Assembly: GCF_001311135.1 (NCBI RefSeq)
Contig: NZ_BBAG01000008.1
Span: 1-64,000, forward strand
Length of the DNA: 64,000 nt
Direction of reading: 5' to 3'
From: Secundilactobacillus paracollinoides DSM 15502 = JCM 11969
Lineage (GTDB): Bacteria; Bacillota; Bacilli; Lactobacillales; Lactobacillaceae
Under the pieces are notes generated by a model. The model searched no databases, was not told the origin of the DNA, and saw only the letters and a list, made by a program, of their open reading frames with translations. A program made the position numbers and the translations under genes. The first letter of the stretch is position 1; every line of letters begins with the position of its first letter. Shown here one piece after another: positions 1 through 9,022 of the stretch.

Positions 1-32
1 AAAAACGACCAAGCATCGCTCAGTCGTTTTTG
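1..32 (-). terminator. Intrinsic terminator of the lactate oxidase gene
   Basis: A nine-base inverted repeat, AAAAACGAC and GTCGTTTTT, surrounds a twelve-base loop. Read on the minus strand it ends in a T-run, about 20 bases after the restored stop codon of the flavoenzyme gene. Confidence 0.75.
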
Positions 33-52
33 AAATTCAATTGAATTGTTCA

Positions 53-1161
53 CTAATACTTAATATCCAGCAACGGTGCATGCTTCACATCCGCAATGGT
101 CTTGGTACCAGCCAATTGCATGATGATCTTCAGTTCATCGTTTAGATGGGTAAAGACGGATTCAACACCTTGAGCACCACCGAGTGCCAAACCGTAAATG
201 GCTGGGCGACCCATGCTACCAGGTCTGCACCTGATGCCAGTGCCTTAAAAACGTCTGAACCGCGACGGACGCCGGAATCAAAGATGACAGGGACACGATG
301 GTTAACGGCTTTTGCGACGCTTTCCAAAACGTCGAAGCTGGCCGGGCCACCGTTTAATTGACGGCCACCATGGTTTGAAACGTAGATACCAGCGGCGCCA
401 GCACCGATTGCGTATAAGGCGTCCTCTGGTGATTCAACACCCTTAACGATAACGGGCAGATCCGTGTATTCGGCAATGCGACGCACGTCGTCTGGGCCGA
501 TCTTTTGAGCAGCAGCGGCATAGATATCAGCAATACCCTTCCCCTTACCGTCGCCTTCACTGAACTTGGTCAGGTTAGCCATTGGAATTGGGAACTGGAA
601 GTTGTTAATGATATCTGCTTCACGGTAACCATCAACAGTGGCATCGACGGTGAGGATGATGCCCTTCACGCCTGCCTTCTTTGCTTCATCCAACAGGGAT
701 TCGTTGAAGCTCCAGTCCTTGCTCATGTAGAGCTGGAAGAATTGAGGAGCGCCATGACCGCCAGCTGCTGTGTCAGCAATTGATGTTGATGAATAAGTGC
801 TTTGCGCCATCAAGCCACCAGCTGCGGCAACCCCAGCAGCCGTATCCACTTCACCTTTTGCGTGGGCTAAGCCCTGTGCTGCGGTTGGTGCCATCATGAT
901 GGGTGTCTTCAAATCGATACCAAAAACAGTGGTGTCTGTAGATGGATTTTCAATGTTGCTGAGGGCCTTTGGAACGATCTGCCGGTGCTGGAATGCCGTC
1001 CGGTTTGCACGTAGCGTCCATTCGTCTTCTGAACCACCTGAGATATAGCCAAACCCGCCAGTAGGAATGATAGCCTTTGCTTTTCCTTCCAACTCAGTTA
1101 AGTTTAAAATGTCCAATGGGTTTTCATTTTCGTTTTGTTCGTAACCGTTTGTTAATACCAT
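53..1161 (-). CDS. FMN-dependent L-lactate oxidase-type alpha-hydroxy-acid oxidoreductase (frameshifted)
   Basis: This belongs to the FMN-dependent alpha-hydroxy-acid dehydrogenase family and resembles lactate oxidases of lactic acid bacteria, which convert L-lactate and oxygen to pyruvate and hydrogen peroxide. Visible marks are the N-terminal NGYEQNENENPLDILNL, the flavin region MMAPTAAQGLAHAKGE, and the C-terminal VSNHGGRQLNG and IFDSGVRRGSDVFKAL. The start at 1161 is chosen because GGAGGGC lies at the right distance; an upstream ATG at 1206 has no such site. Near base 213 a single base is missing: GTAGCATGGGT should read as V-A-M-G-R-P. After the shift the other frame continues through MGRPAIYGLALGGAQGV to a stop at 53. 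The protein would be about 370 residues, normal for the family. The break may be a sequencing error. Confidence 0.82.
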
Positions 1162-1353
1162 AGTGTAAGCCCTCCAAATGTGTGATGTCGTTTGTCTTAA
1201 TGTCATCTACTCTATCACTTACATTTAGTAAGTCAATAGTTTTAAACTTACTTTTTGTAAATAAAATAAGCTTAACTGTTAAAATGACCTCTACGCCATT
1301 AAAATAGAAGGTAACCGGAAACACAATCCCTCAGCGCTAGAAAGGAACCCACC

Positions 1354-1890
1354 ATGACCTACGACTCGCAAAAAATGAACGACCGCCGAGACGCGCTGTT
1401 CGCAGCGCTGCTCATCCTGCTCAAGACCAAACCGTTATCAAAGATCAGCGTGACCCAGCTTTGTCAGGAAGCGCACGTCTCGCGGATGTTTTATTATCGC
1501 AACTACACGAGCTTTGAGGACGTGATTACTGAAAAACTGGAACGTATTTTTAGAAACCAGATGCGGTTTATGGAAAAACACCATTTCACCGATCCAATCC
1601 AGTTTGGCACCCTCTTCTTTTCGTTTTACCGGACATATGTTGATGAACTCAAAACGTTTATCCGCTCCGACCTTAAATATTTGATCTACTACATTTTTAA
1701 GGATGATATCATCCAGCTCTTTCAACACGGAATGCTGCCAGAGAATCGGCTGATGAGTGACCACTACTGGCAGGCCTTTGTTTCTGCCGGATTAACGGAA
1801 ACCCTATTTGACTGGGTGATCAACGGGGCGGTCGAATCAGACGCCGAAATGGGCGAGAAAATTGCTCAGATCATTCACAATCCGAATTAG
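1354..1890 (+). CDS. TetR/AcrR family transcriptional regulator
   Basis: The 178-residue protein has an N-terminal TetR helix-turn-helix (KISVTQLCQEAHVSRMFYYRNY, roughly residues 28-50). A C-terminal half resembling the TetR_C domain of DhaS-like regulators follows. AAAGGA precedes the ATG. It lies immediately upstream of, and in line with, an amidohydrolase and a SnoaL-like gene, so it probably controls them; its ligand cannot be read from the sequence. It has two TetR relatives of the same subtype in this window, at 54662 and 59306. Confidence 0.85.
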   Translation: MTYDSQKMNDRRDALFAALLILLKTKPLSKISVTQLCQEAHVSRMFYYRNYTSFEDVITEKLERIFRNQMRFMEKHHFTDPIQFGTLFFSFYRTYVDELKTFIRSDLKYLIYYIFKDDIIQLFQHGMLPENRLMSDHYWQAFVSAGLTETLFDWVINGAVESDAEMGEKIAQIIHNPN

Positions 1891-1922
1891 AAAGATGTTA
1901 CATATTGTCGATAACCGTCACT

Positions 1923-1976
1923 TATTGATTGTCTCGCAGGACATTTGGCACTAAGATAATGCCTGTTCAATCAATA
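1923..1976 (+). promoter_or_regulatory. Paired inverted nonamers around a putative -10
   Basis: TATTGATTG (1923-1931) and its exact reverse complement CAATCAATA (1968-1976) flank a possible -10 box GATAAT (1955-1960), 20 bases ahead of the amidohydrolase start. They could be a split operator for the adjacent TetR protein. No good -35 box is visible, so this is a candidate only. Confidence 0.35.
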
Positions 1977-1995
1977 CAGAAAATAGGTGATATCA

Positions 1996-3024
1996 ATGAA
2001 ATTAATTACATTAGAGGAACACGTTGGTTTTGATTACGCCAACAAAGAAATTACCGACTATTTAATGGCCCACCCAACGATGACGCCGGCTGAAATGAAG
2101 GAAATGGGACAGTCCTTCCAAGAAGGCCCTGTCGCTTACGCCCCTTCCGCCGACGACATGCAGGCCTTGGACGACCAGCGCATCGCCTACATGGATGCCA
2201 ATGGGATCGACATGGAGGTCCTCTCGTACGGCGATGCCAGCACCAACCCTGACCTGTTACCAACGGATCTATCCGTGCCGCTGACCCAACGGATCAACGA
2301 CGACATCGCGGCCACGATAAAACGGCATCCAGACCGCTACGCCGGCTTTGCGACCCTGCCAGTATCCGACCCCGAGGCCGCTGCAGCTGAATTAGAACGT
2401 TCGGTTACTAAACTAGGATTAAAGGGTGCCCTCCTGCTGGGAACGGACAACCAGAATAACTTATTAGACGCAGATAAATTCTTCCCAATCTTTGAAATGG
2501 CCGCCAAACTTGATGTGCCGCTTTACATCCACCCATCCTTACCAAGTCCTGAAATTCAGAAAAACTATTACTCAGGCATGAATCCCAAGGGCTTGAACGC
2601 TGTGATGTCAACACCCGCATGGGGGTGGCACATGGAAGCTGGCTTACACGTGGCACGGTTGATCTTTTCTGGCCTCTTTGATAAGTTGCCTAACCTCAAG
2701 CTGATCTCAGGTCACTGGGGCGAGTTTATCCCTTACTGGTTAGACCGGTTGGATGAAGCCACGAACCCTGTTACCGAGAAGACATTAGCACACCCCTTCT
2801 CTTACTACTACAAGAACAACGTTTACGTGACCCCAAGTGGCATGTTCACCTGGCCGCAAATGCAGCTGGTGCTGAATTACATGGGACCCGACCACGTGCT
2901 CTGGGCACAAGACTATCCTTACATTAAAGGTAACGCCGAAGACTTCCTGCTTGGCACATCAATTTCTGATGCTGACAAGGAAAAAATCGCCCACTCAAAC
3001 GCCGAGGGCTTACTTAAGTTGTAA
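1996..3024 (+). CDS. Amidohydrolase family protein (ACMSD-like TIM barrel)
   Basis: A metal-dependent hydrolase or decarboxylase of the amidohydrolase-related family. The N-terminal LITLEEHVGFDY carries an E-x-H in place of the usual H-x-H. Other metal or active-site positions are IHPSLPS, ISGHWGE and WAQDYP, in the order expected for 2-amino-3-carboxymuconate-6-semialdehyde decarboxylase relatives. The start is placed at ATG 1996 because AGGTGA (1985-1990) sits just upstream; a GTG at 1987 overlaps that site. The protein is about 342 residues, a normal length. The substrate is unknown; relatives include gamma-resorcylate decarboxylase-like enzymes acting on aromatic acids. Confidence 0.82.
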   Translation: MKLITLEEHVGFDYANKEITDYLMAHPTMTPAEMKEMGQSFQEGPVAYAPSADDMQALDDQRIAYMDANGIDMEVLSYGDASTNPDLLPTDLSVPLTQRINDDIAATIKRHPDRYAGFATLPVSDPEAAAAELERSVTKLGLKGALLLGTDNQNNLLDADKFFPIFEMAAKLDVPLYIHPSLPSPEIQKNYYSGMNPKGLNAVMSTPAWGWHMEAGLHVARLIFSGLFDKLPNLKLISGHWGEFIPYWLDRLDEATNPVTEKTLAHPFSYYYKNNVYVTPSGMFTWPQMQLVLNYMGPDHVLWAQDYPYIKGNAEDFLLGTSISDADKEKIAHSNAEGLLKL

Positions 3025-3053
3025 TTTAAAGTGTTTTATTCTTGAGTTTCTAA

Positions 3054-3082
3054 TTGAACAGTTGTATTATTAACAATATTTA
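3054..3082 (+). promoter_or_regulatory. Sigma-70-type promoter for the SnoaL-like gene
   Basis: TTGAAC (3054-3059) and TATTTA (3077-3082) are separated by 17 bases and lie 28 bases ahead of the next start codon. The gene may therefore be transcribed separately from the amidohydrolase. Confidence 0.5.
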
Positions 3083-3109
3083 ATCTAAACCTCAGGGAGG
3101 ATTTAACTT

Positions 3110-3709
3110 ATGACCCAAGATACTGCTGAAATTAGTGAATTAGTTGCCCGCGAACGGCTCTTTCGGGCACGCGGCAACGACGCGATTGCCGACTGTTACT
3201 ACCCGGATGCCATCATCCAGACCAGCTGGCAATCAGGTCAACTTGATACCTTTATCCATTCAGAATCAAAAGAAGTCGACCACCGGTTCCCAATTATTGG
3301 CGCGACCAGCCCAGCAACCATTCACCAAAATGGCAACAAGGCCTACGTCGAAGTGCCAACGAACACGCGGATGCGCATGGTGATCAACGGTGTCGTTGGT
3401 GAAATCGAATCCTTTCGCAGACTGATCGACTACGTTGAAAATCGTAACGGCGAGTGGAAAATTGACCGCATGATCTCCATCAACGAAAGCGACAACCTGC
3501 GCCCCGTTGTTCCCGGAACCGATCTAGGCATCACCCCCGATGACCTAAAAGACTTCCGCCCCTCCTATCAATTCCTATCCTACGTCCGAATCGCCGCTGG
3601 CGGCAGCATCAGCCAAGATCTGCTTGGCACTGACCGTCCTGAAGACGTCGCCAAACTCTACGGTGACGCCGAGGCATGGCTGGCTGAACCTTTGATGCCA
3701 GCTAAGTAA
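3110..3709 (+). CDS. SnoaL/NTF2-like domain protein
   Basis: The 199-residue protein has the alpha+beta cone signature of the SnoaL-like family: an N-terminal ELVARERLFRARGNDAIADCYYPDA helix-strand region, then IHQNGNKAYVEVPTNTRMRM and an ESFRRLIDYVE strand. Such proteins act as small hydrolases, dehydratases or isomerases, or bind ligands. GGGAGG gives a good ribosome site. Its position behind an ACMSD-like amidohydrolase and a TetR gene suggests a small aromatic-acid or detoxification module. No terminator follows directly; the next one on this strand is beyond the repeat array, at 4303. Confidence 0.75.
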   Translation: MTQDTAEISELVARERLFRARGNDAIADCYYPDAIIQTSWQSGQLDTFIHSESKEVDHRFPIIGATSPATIHQNGNKAYVEVPTNTRMRMVINGVVGEIESFRRLIDYVENRNGEWKIDRMISINESDNLRPVVPGTDLGITPDDLKDFRPSYQFLSYVRIAAGGSISQDLLGTDRPEDVAKLYGDAEAWLAEPLMPAK

Positions 3710-3730
3710 ACAGTAAAGTGCCCCACTGTC

Positions 3731-3902
3731 GCTGCGTTCCGTCGGTCGGCCCTGCAGGCTGTAGTGGGTCGCTCCGGAGCTATTGAATTTCCTTCAGAAA
3801 TTCAAGGATCTCCTCCGTCTCCCGTGTTTGTAGGTGAGGAAAAGACCCTCACCAACAAACACCGACACTACTGCCTGCAATGCGACCGACTCCACTCCGC
3901 TG
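3731..3902. repeat. Repeat family B, copy B1
   Basis: A three-branched imperfect palindrome. The outer arms contain GTCGGTCG, TGCAGGC and GTAGTG on both sides. One internal hairpin pairs ATTGAATTT with AAATTCAAG, and a second pairs GTGTTTGTAGGTGAGG with CCTCACCAACAAACAC. It shares the GGAGATCC and GAGACG blocks with family A (opposite strand here). Related copies are at 18371 and 51533, with a partial at 45669. Confidence 0.85.
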
Positions 3903-3982
3903 ATAGTTGCTGATAAATGGGTATAGACTGTATCGCCTGCAACAACGTCAACTTGCAACTCTCAGATATCTGACCATTAACC

Positions 3983-4273
3983 TCGATCATCAATTGGTTA
4001 GCTGACGGCGGACAATCAGCAGTCGAGTGCGGGTAATCCGCGAACTGTCATCGACTGTATGTTGATGTTTAACCAACGTCAACACTAGGCTCATGGGTAG
4101 TGGAATGCAGCAATTTGGCAAGCCGTCGTGGTGTCGACATCAGTTAGCGACCGTTCTTTGGTCGGTTACTGATGTGCGAGACGATGGAGATCCATTCGAG
4201 TGGCGCACAGCGACAATCGAATTAGCTTCATCGCGAGCCACTTCGACGGCCTGCCAAATTGCGGAATGCAACG
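3983..4273 (+). repeat. Composite repeat D1-A1
   Basis: D (3983-4099) holds the conserved core CAGTCGAGTGCGGGTAA at 4020. A (4100-4273) begins GTGGAATGCAGCAATTTGGC and ends with the inverted GCCAAATTGCGGAATGC. Inside A are two hairpins: ACATCAGT...ACTGATGT (about 4138-4176) and one with ATTCGA...TCGAAT at its tip. Open frames across A copies are by-products of the repeat and are not genes. With B1 it makes a B-D-A array between the SnoaL gene and the dlt terminator. Confidence 0.88.
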
Positions 4274-4302
4274 AACTACAACCTCAACCTTTTACAACTC
4301 AT

Positions 4303-4339
4303 AAAACGCGCACTACCATCCCCCGGTAGTGCGCGTTTT
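4303..4339. terminator. Bidirectional terminator between the SnoaL gene region and dltD
   Basis: AAAACGCGCACTACC pairs perfectly with GGTAGTGCGCGTTTT around a seven-base loop. It stands five bases beyond the dltD stop codon and also faces transcripts arriving from the SnoaL gene on the plus strand. Confidence 0.9.
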
Positions 4340-4343
4340 GACG

Positions 4344-5606
4344 TTAGTGAACGATATGATTAGCCCAAGTCTTGCTGAGATAATAGTCCTTGATGTGCAT
4401 ATGCGGCGTGGGTTGTTTTTGGGTGAGAAACGGTTTGACATGCTGGTCGACTGCGAGCCAACCGCGCCAGCCGAGGTGGATGGTGTCGGACATGAAGTAT
4501 TTTTGACCGCCCTGGTTGCTGAGATCAACAACATTGGTGAAGCCTTGACTTGCCAGCTGTTGCTTAAGTTTGGCATTGGTCTGCCGCAACATCGTCTGTG
4601 AAAGCCCCGTGTAGGCCGCCCACTTGTTGTTGACCGGTGGCAGAATAAACATGGTGTTGGTGTGGTGAGACGCAAACTGGTTCAGCACGAGTTCAAAATC
4701 CGTGTACTCCGGCGAGCGCCGATAGTCAAAGTTGCGCTGACTATTCTTGAAGTGGCGAATACCCGCGGGTTTTAACCGGTGACGGTAGAACGCGTTGCTG
4801 ATGTCAAATCGATTGTGCGTGTCGCGCTTACCTAGCCTATCCGCAAGTCTAGTCAACGCCGCGTTGTTATCCGTGGCTGGTAGTTGTTTTTCCGCCTTCG
4901 CAAGTTTAACCATACGATTAGTGACCATCAGTTGATCAAAATAGTGGTCTTCGTTTTGCAGGACGTGCAGCCGGGCTTCAAAGTAGGCGCGCTGGTTGCC
5001 TGTCAGGTTTTCTCCTCGCGCAAGGCGCTTCCAGGCACTGCGCTGCATTGTGCCACCGCCCTTGCCGGCAACTTTCAGCAGCCGTTTAGCCGTGATCCGG
5101 TCGACCTTGGTATTGGTCGCTCGCAGCGTCCAAGAAATGTCGCCGATTGATGTCTTGTAAAAGTTAAACGCCTGGTGATTCTGGCCCTGTTTAGTGAACC
5201 ACTGCGGTGACAGTATGAAGACCACCTTTTTGTGATCCAAATTGTTGCCGAACGTCTGCATGGCCATCAGTTGACTGAGCGACTGCGTCCCGGGTTTTCC
5301 CAGCAGAAACGGCTGGTAATCGCGGTCATACTTATTGGCCAGCACACTTGGGTGCAGCGGATCCATCCGCGACAGTTCAGATGACCCGAAAAACGGCACG
5401 TACCCCAGTTCCAGTGCTTCGTTTTTCAGCGCCTGACCGCGGTAAACATTGCTCGATAGCGATACGGCTGCCTTATTGATCAGTGAGGCATCCGCCTGCG
5501 CGCCAGCTTCGTCTGTCTTGTGGTGCGGTGCAAACAGCAACAGTGCCACACCAATAACGGCGATGACCAGCGGCCCAATCAGTTGCCAAATGGGATGGCG
5601 TTTCAT
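4344..5606 (-). CDS. dltD: D-alanyl-lipoteichoic acid biosynthesis protein DltD
   Basis: The last gene of the dlt operon, whose products add D-alanine esters to teichoic acids at the cell surface. DltD is membrane-anchored with an extracytoplasmic SGNH-like domain. One N-terminal membrane segment is seen (WQLIGPLVIAVIGVALLLFA). The nucleophile block is FFGSSELSRMDPLHPSV, the next block is KVVFILSPQWF, and the C-terminal MSDTIHLGWRGW holds the D-x-x-H pair. The start at 5606 overlaps the dltC stop in an ATGA, which points to translational coupling. About 420 residues, normal for DltD. Confidence 0.95.
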   Translation of the reverse strand: MKRHPIWQLIGPLVIAVIGVALLLFAPHHKTDEAGAQADASLINKAAVSLSSNVYRGQALKNEALELGYVPFFGSSELSRMDPLHPSVLANKYDRDYQPFLLGKPGTQSLSQLMAMQTFGNNLDHKKVVFILSPQWFTKQGQNHQAFNFYKTSIGDISWTLRATNTKVDRITAKRLLKVAGKGGGTMQRSAWKRLARGENLTGNQRAYFEARLHVLQNEDHYFDQLMVTNRMVKLAKAEKQLPATDNNAALTRLADRLGKRDTHNRFDISNAFYRHRLKPAGIRHFKNSQRNFDYRRSPEYTDFELVLNQFASHHTNTMFILPPVNNKWAAYTGLSQTMLRQTNAKLKQQLASQGFTNVVDLSNQGGQKYFMSDTIHLGWRGWLAVDQHVKPFLTQKQPTPHMHIKDYYLSKTWANHIVH

Positions 5607-5836
5607 TGTAACGCGGTCACTTTCTCCACGATTTTTTCTGGGGTGTCCCACTGATTCCGGTCGAATTCAGAAATTGGGATGTCGATGTGGCACTGCTCAT
5701 TTAATTCCATAACCATCTGAACGGTCGCCATGGAATCCAAGAGCCCCGTTGTAAAGAGGTTGGTGGTCATTTGGGCACTGAGATCAGTTGCCGTGAGGTC
5801 TTGTAAAACGTTTAAAACAATTTGTTCGTTTGACAT
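5603..5836 (-). CDS. dltC: D-alanine--poly(phosphoribitol) ligase subunit 2 / D-alanyl carrier protein
   Basis: A carrier protein of about 77 residues. The serine in GLLDSMATVQ carries the 4'-phosphopantetheine arm to which DltA loads D-alanine. The start at 5836 follows AAGGAGAAAAACT; a longer frame to 5863 adds only residues that overlap the dltB end. It lies 11 bases after dltB and overlaps dltD by four bases. Confidence 0.96.
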   Translation of the reverse strand: MSNEQIVLNVLQDLTATDLSAQMTTNLFTTGLLDSMATVQMVMELNEQCHIDIPISEFDRNQWDTPEKIVEKVTALQ

Positions 5837-5847
5837 AGTTTTTCTCC

Positions 5848-7065
5848 TTAATGTGTAAACCAAAGTGTATTGAGTTCGCCTGAAAAGATCAGGAAACTGA
5901 AACAGACAACGTTAAAGGTGATGCATACAGCTAACGCCTGCGTCCAGCGGTTATGCGGCAATTGGGTGCCGTGTCGTTTTTTAAACCGCAACCAAATGTC
6001 GTTAATAATAATGGCCGTCGCGTGAAACAGGCCGTAAACGATGTAGTACCAGGTCACCCCGTGCCAGAAGCCCATGATGAGAAAGTTCACCAAGTAGGCC
6101 AGTTGCGACACGCGGATCCGGTTCTTGACCAGCCGGTGCTTCATGACGAAAAAGGTAAATCGCATGAAAACGAAATCCCGGAACCAAAACGACAGCGACA
6201 TGTGCCAACGATTCCAAAAATCCTTGATATTTTGCGACTTAAACGGTGCGTTAAAGTTCATCGGAGTCTTAACGCCCATGAGGTTTGAGACCCCCACCGC
6301 AAACAAGCTATAGCCGGCAAAGTCGAAGAACAGATACAGACTGTAGACGTACATATAAGCGACAAGCGACCACGACAACCCGGTACCAAAGAAGGCACCC
6401 CGGTTAGCTAACACGTGGTGGGCAACGTGCGGCAGCATCAACGTACCAAACACGTAACCGATAATGAACTTGTAGACGAAGCCCTGGAAAATGCGGATGA
6501 TGCCCTGATTAACCAGTGTCAGATAATCCGCCCGGGCCGGAACCGCAACGTCATCTTGCTGAAAGCGCCGATAGCGGTCGATCGGCCCCGAAGTAATGGT
6601 TGGAAAGAACAGCATAAATCTTAGAAATAAAAACGGCGAGACCTGTTTAATGGTGCCATCGCGCAGTTCCATGATGACCTGAACGGTTTTGAACGTCAGG
6701 TAGCTGATGCCAAGGAACCCCAATAGTGCCAGCTTTGGTAAATGTACCGCTGGCGATAGTTTAACAAGGGCTAATGGCAGGGCGCTGAGGACGACCAAGC
6801 TTATAAAGACGGCCGTTTGGTTGTGATGTTTGCGGTACCGGTCATAACCCAGCACTAGCGCCAATTGGTACACGACATACCCCACCAGCATGACGCCCTG
6901 GTGCCACTTTACACCGCCAAAGGTCAGCAATAAAAACGCCGCTGTCCATAGCGTCTCGTACCACCGCAGTCGTTTGCCGTAATACAGCCCGACCATCGCT
7001 GGCAACAATGTCACCACCAGAAGCACAAAGTACTGCGGATCCGCGTACGGTGACAAATTAGGCAT
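5848..7065 (-). CDS. dltB: D-alanyl transfer protein DltB (MBOAT family)
   Basis: A polytopic membrane O-acyltransferase of 405 residues that passes D-alanine from DltC across the membrane. Visible MBOAT features are FFPTITSGPIDRYRRF, the motif NFNAPFKSQNIKDFWNRWH, and the catalytic histidine in FLIMGFWHGVTWYY. The ATG overlaps the last codons of dltA (GCATGCC). Length and order agree with other Firmicutes dlt operons. Confidence 0.96.
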   Translation of the reverse strand: MPNLSPYADPQYFVLLVVTLLPAMVGLYYGKRLRWYETLWTAAFLLLTFGGVKWHQGVMLVGYVVYQLALVLGYDRYRKHHNQTAVFISLVVLSALPLALVKLSPAVHLPKLALLGFLGISYLTFKTVQVIMELRDGTIKQVSPFLFLRFMLFFPTITSGPIDRYRRFQQDDVAVPARADYLTLVNQGIIRIFQGFVYKFIIGYVFGTLMLPHVAHHVLANRGAFFGTGLSWSLVAYMYVYSLYLFFDFAGYSLFAVGVSNLMGVKTPMNFNAPFKSQNIKDFWNRWHMSLSFWFRDFVFMRFTFFVMKHRLVKNRIRVSQLAYLVNFLIMGFWHGVTWYYIVYGLFHATAIIINDIWLRFKKRHGTQLPHNRWTQALAVCITFNVVCFSFLIFSGELNTLWFTH

Positions 7066-8544
7066 GTGCGTTGACCTCGCTGATCAGCGCCTTGATGTCC
7101 ACCTTACCATTGACGTTGTGCGGCAGTGAGTCGCGGAAAATGAACCGTTGTGGCACCATGTACGGCATTAATTTACCGGCCAATGCTTGGCGCAACGCAA
7201 CCTGACTAGGCTGTTGGGCGCTCTTCGGGACGACCACCGCCAGCAGTTGGCTAACTTTGTGATTTTGATCATACTTCGGCACCGCCACCCCCTGCTTAAG
7301 CAAGGTCACTTCCGACAAAAAGTGGTTCACTTCTTCCAGTTCGATCCGGTACCCGTTTAATTTGATTTGAAAATCGACACGCCCCTTATAGAACAGCAGA
7401 TTGTGGTCAAAATACCCAAGGTCGCCGGTGCAGTATGCCTGCAGACCGTTCGTCTCAAAGAAGGCAGATTTTGTTTTGGCCGGATTGTTAAGGTACCCCT
7501 TTGAAACGTTGAAGCCAGCAATGATGATCTCACCCGGTTCGTTAACGCTCGCACTGTCGATGGTCACCTGGTTCCCGGTTTCACGTAACCAATCGGCAAC
7601 CGGTCGTACGTTTGGAGGATTTCCGGTGTGATTTCAACAGCCGTCATCGCCACCGTGGCCTCGGTTGGGCCATACGTGTTCACAATATGCGCCTGTGGGA
7701 AACGCTGGTTGAGCTTGCTGGCGGTCTGGGGGGTCAACTCCTCGCCACAGAATAAGAAAGTGGAAAGTTCTGGATAGTGCTGCTGGTCAAAGTACGGATC
7801 AAGCAAGCAGATATCAACCAATGACGGTGTGGAGACCCAGATTTGAAGTGGCAGACTCGCCAAAGTCGTAAACATTGTGCTGAAGTTGGCGGTAACCGTC
7901 TGCGGCAAAACGCGCAGTGTCCCGCCATTCATCAGCGTGGGATACAGTGCCATGACAGAAAGGTCAAACGAGAATGGCGGCTGCAGCAGCACATCTCGTT
8001 TCATAAAGTTAAAGTCCGCGCTCATCCAGTTCACAAAACTCAACAGATTACGCTGAGTAATTTGAACGCCCTTGGGATTCCCCGTAGTCCCGGACGTAAA
8101 AATGATATAGAACGTGTCATCCAACGCTGTCTTGGACTTAAAATTGATTGGTAATGTTTGATAGATATTATTCAAATCGGCGTGGGTCGTCACTGGCACC
8201 GTCACTTTAATTGGCAACGGTTCAACCGCAATCACGAGCTCCGGTCTCGCCGTGTGCATGATACTGGTCAAGCGATCCGTCGACGAGTTGGTGTCGACCG
8301 GAATATAAGCGTGGCCCGCTTTGGCACAGCCGATAAAGGCGACCAGCATATCAAACGTCTGACCCCCATACACCATTACCGGTGACTTGGCCGTCAGGTG
8401 ACAGGTCTTCAGGTAATTAGCCACGCTGTTGGACCGGTGCTCTAAGTCAGCGTAAGTATTCGTCTGTCCCAGATAATCAAATGCGAGTTGATCTGGCTGA
8501 GCCGTTGCTTGTTGCGTCAATGTTGTTAAAATATTTTTAATCAT
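7058..8544 (-). CDS. dltA: D-alanine--D-alanyl carrier protein ligase DltA (frameshifted)
   Basis: An adenylating enzyme that activates D-alanine with ATP and loads it on DltC. Seen are the P-loop-like FTSGTTGNPKGVQ, NTYGPTEATVAMT, YCTGDLGYFD, and the C-terminal lysine in NVNGKVDIKAL. The reading frame breaks near 7573: the sequence GGGAACCAGG needs one more A to join LPIGYVKPG to NQVTIDSASV. With the base restored the protein is about 495 residues, the normal size. As the rest of the operon is intact, a homopolymer sequencing error is more likely than a real loss. Confidence 0.93.
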
Positions 8545-8576
8545 GATTTTGTCTCCTTGAACCCCAATTTGGCAAT

Positions 8577-8765
8577 TTAAAATTCGTTATAAATGAAATG
8601 GGCGCCGTTAACGCCGCAGTAATCGTACAGATAAACCAGCGCTAAAATAATAACAAAGTAGCTAACGGTCTTGGCCGTAAAGGACAAAACTGCTGTGTGC
8701 TGGCTTGCCCAAGCGGTCAGTCTTGTGAGCAGCCGGCCGCGGACGTTTAGTAGTGAATTCACCAT
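8577..8765 (-). CDS. dltX: DltX, teichoic acid D-Ala incorporation-associated protein
   Basis: A 62-residue single-span membrane protein that opens the dlt operon. Its C-terminal part, YFVIILALVYLYDYCG followed by the ending FIYNEF, is the hallmark of DltX, which presents its C-terminus to the D-alanylation machinery. The N-terminal 30 residues are longer than in many relatives. AAGGAAAGGACGG lies upstream. It is 32 bases ahead of dltA. Confidence 0.92.
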   Translation of the reverse strand: MVNSLLNVRGRLLTRLTAWASQHTAVLSFTAKTVSYFVIILALVYLYDYCGVNGAHFIYNEF

Positions 8766-8848
8766 TGGTCATCCGTCCTTTCCTTATGAACTGACATCAT
8801 TCTAGCCGGTCTTTATATCCCGCACTATTCACAGTTGGTAAGCATCAT

Positions 8849-8892
8849 CTTAGAATTTCTAAGAATTGGGCTCAGACAAACTTAGAATTTCC
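8849..8892 (-). promoter_or_regulatory. Tandem operator-like boxes upstream of the dlt operon
   Basis: A near-perfect palindrome (8849-8863; CTTAGAA-A-TTCTAAG on the minus strand) is followed at 8881-8892 by a second copy of its half, CTTAGAATTTCC. The copies are 32 bases apart, about three helical turns, 85-130 bases upstream of dltX. This suits a dimeric response regulator at the dlt promoter; a TATAAA (about 8812) could be the -10 box. The regulator is not identified. Confidence 0.5.
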
Positions 8893-8952
8893 TGACAATG
8901 CCTGTTTTATCGGTATTACGGGTTATTTACTGTCAGCAAAATAAGTGCAAAA

Positions 8953-8993
8953 AAAGCCCCACATTTCCCTTTTTTAGAAATGTGGGACTTAGT
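8953..8993 (-). terminator. Intrinsic terminator downstream of the HK1 repeat array
   Basis: On the minus strand GTCCCACATTTCT pairs with GGAAATGTGGGGC and is followed by seven Ts. It separates the two-component operon and its trailing repeats from the dlt promoter. Confidence 0.8.
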
Positions 8994-9022
8994 ATGTTTT
9001 TCTCATTGTCAGATAACGAGTC

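Noticed and set aside
4093-4329. Open frame with ends like GMQQFGKPSWCRHQ and DDGDPFEWRTATIELASSRA, also at 8933-9235 (minus) and 9635-9910
   Set aside because: These are translations of the A repeat. The frame is broken in A3 and other copies, and the conserved feature is base pairing, not protein sequence. They would be mis-annotated as a conserved hypothetical family.
4344-8765. Loss of D-alanylation because dltA is broken
   Set aside because: The break is a one-base homopolymer indel, and all other dlt genes, overlaps and the terminator are intact. A sequencing error is more likely.
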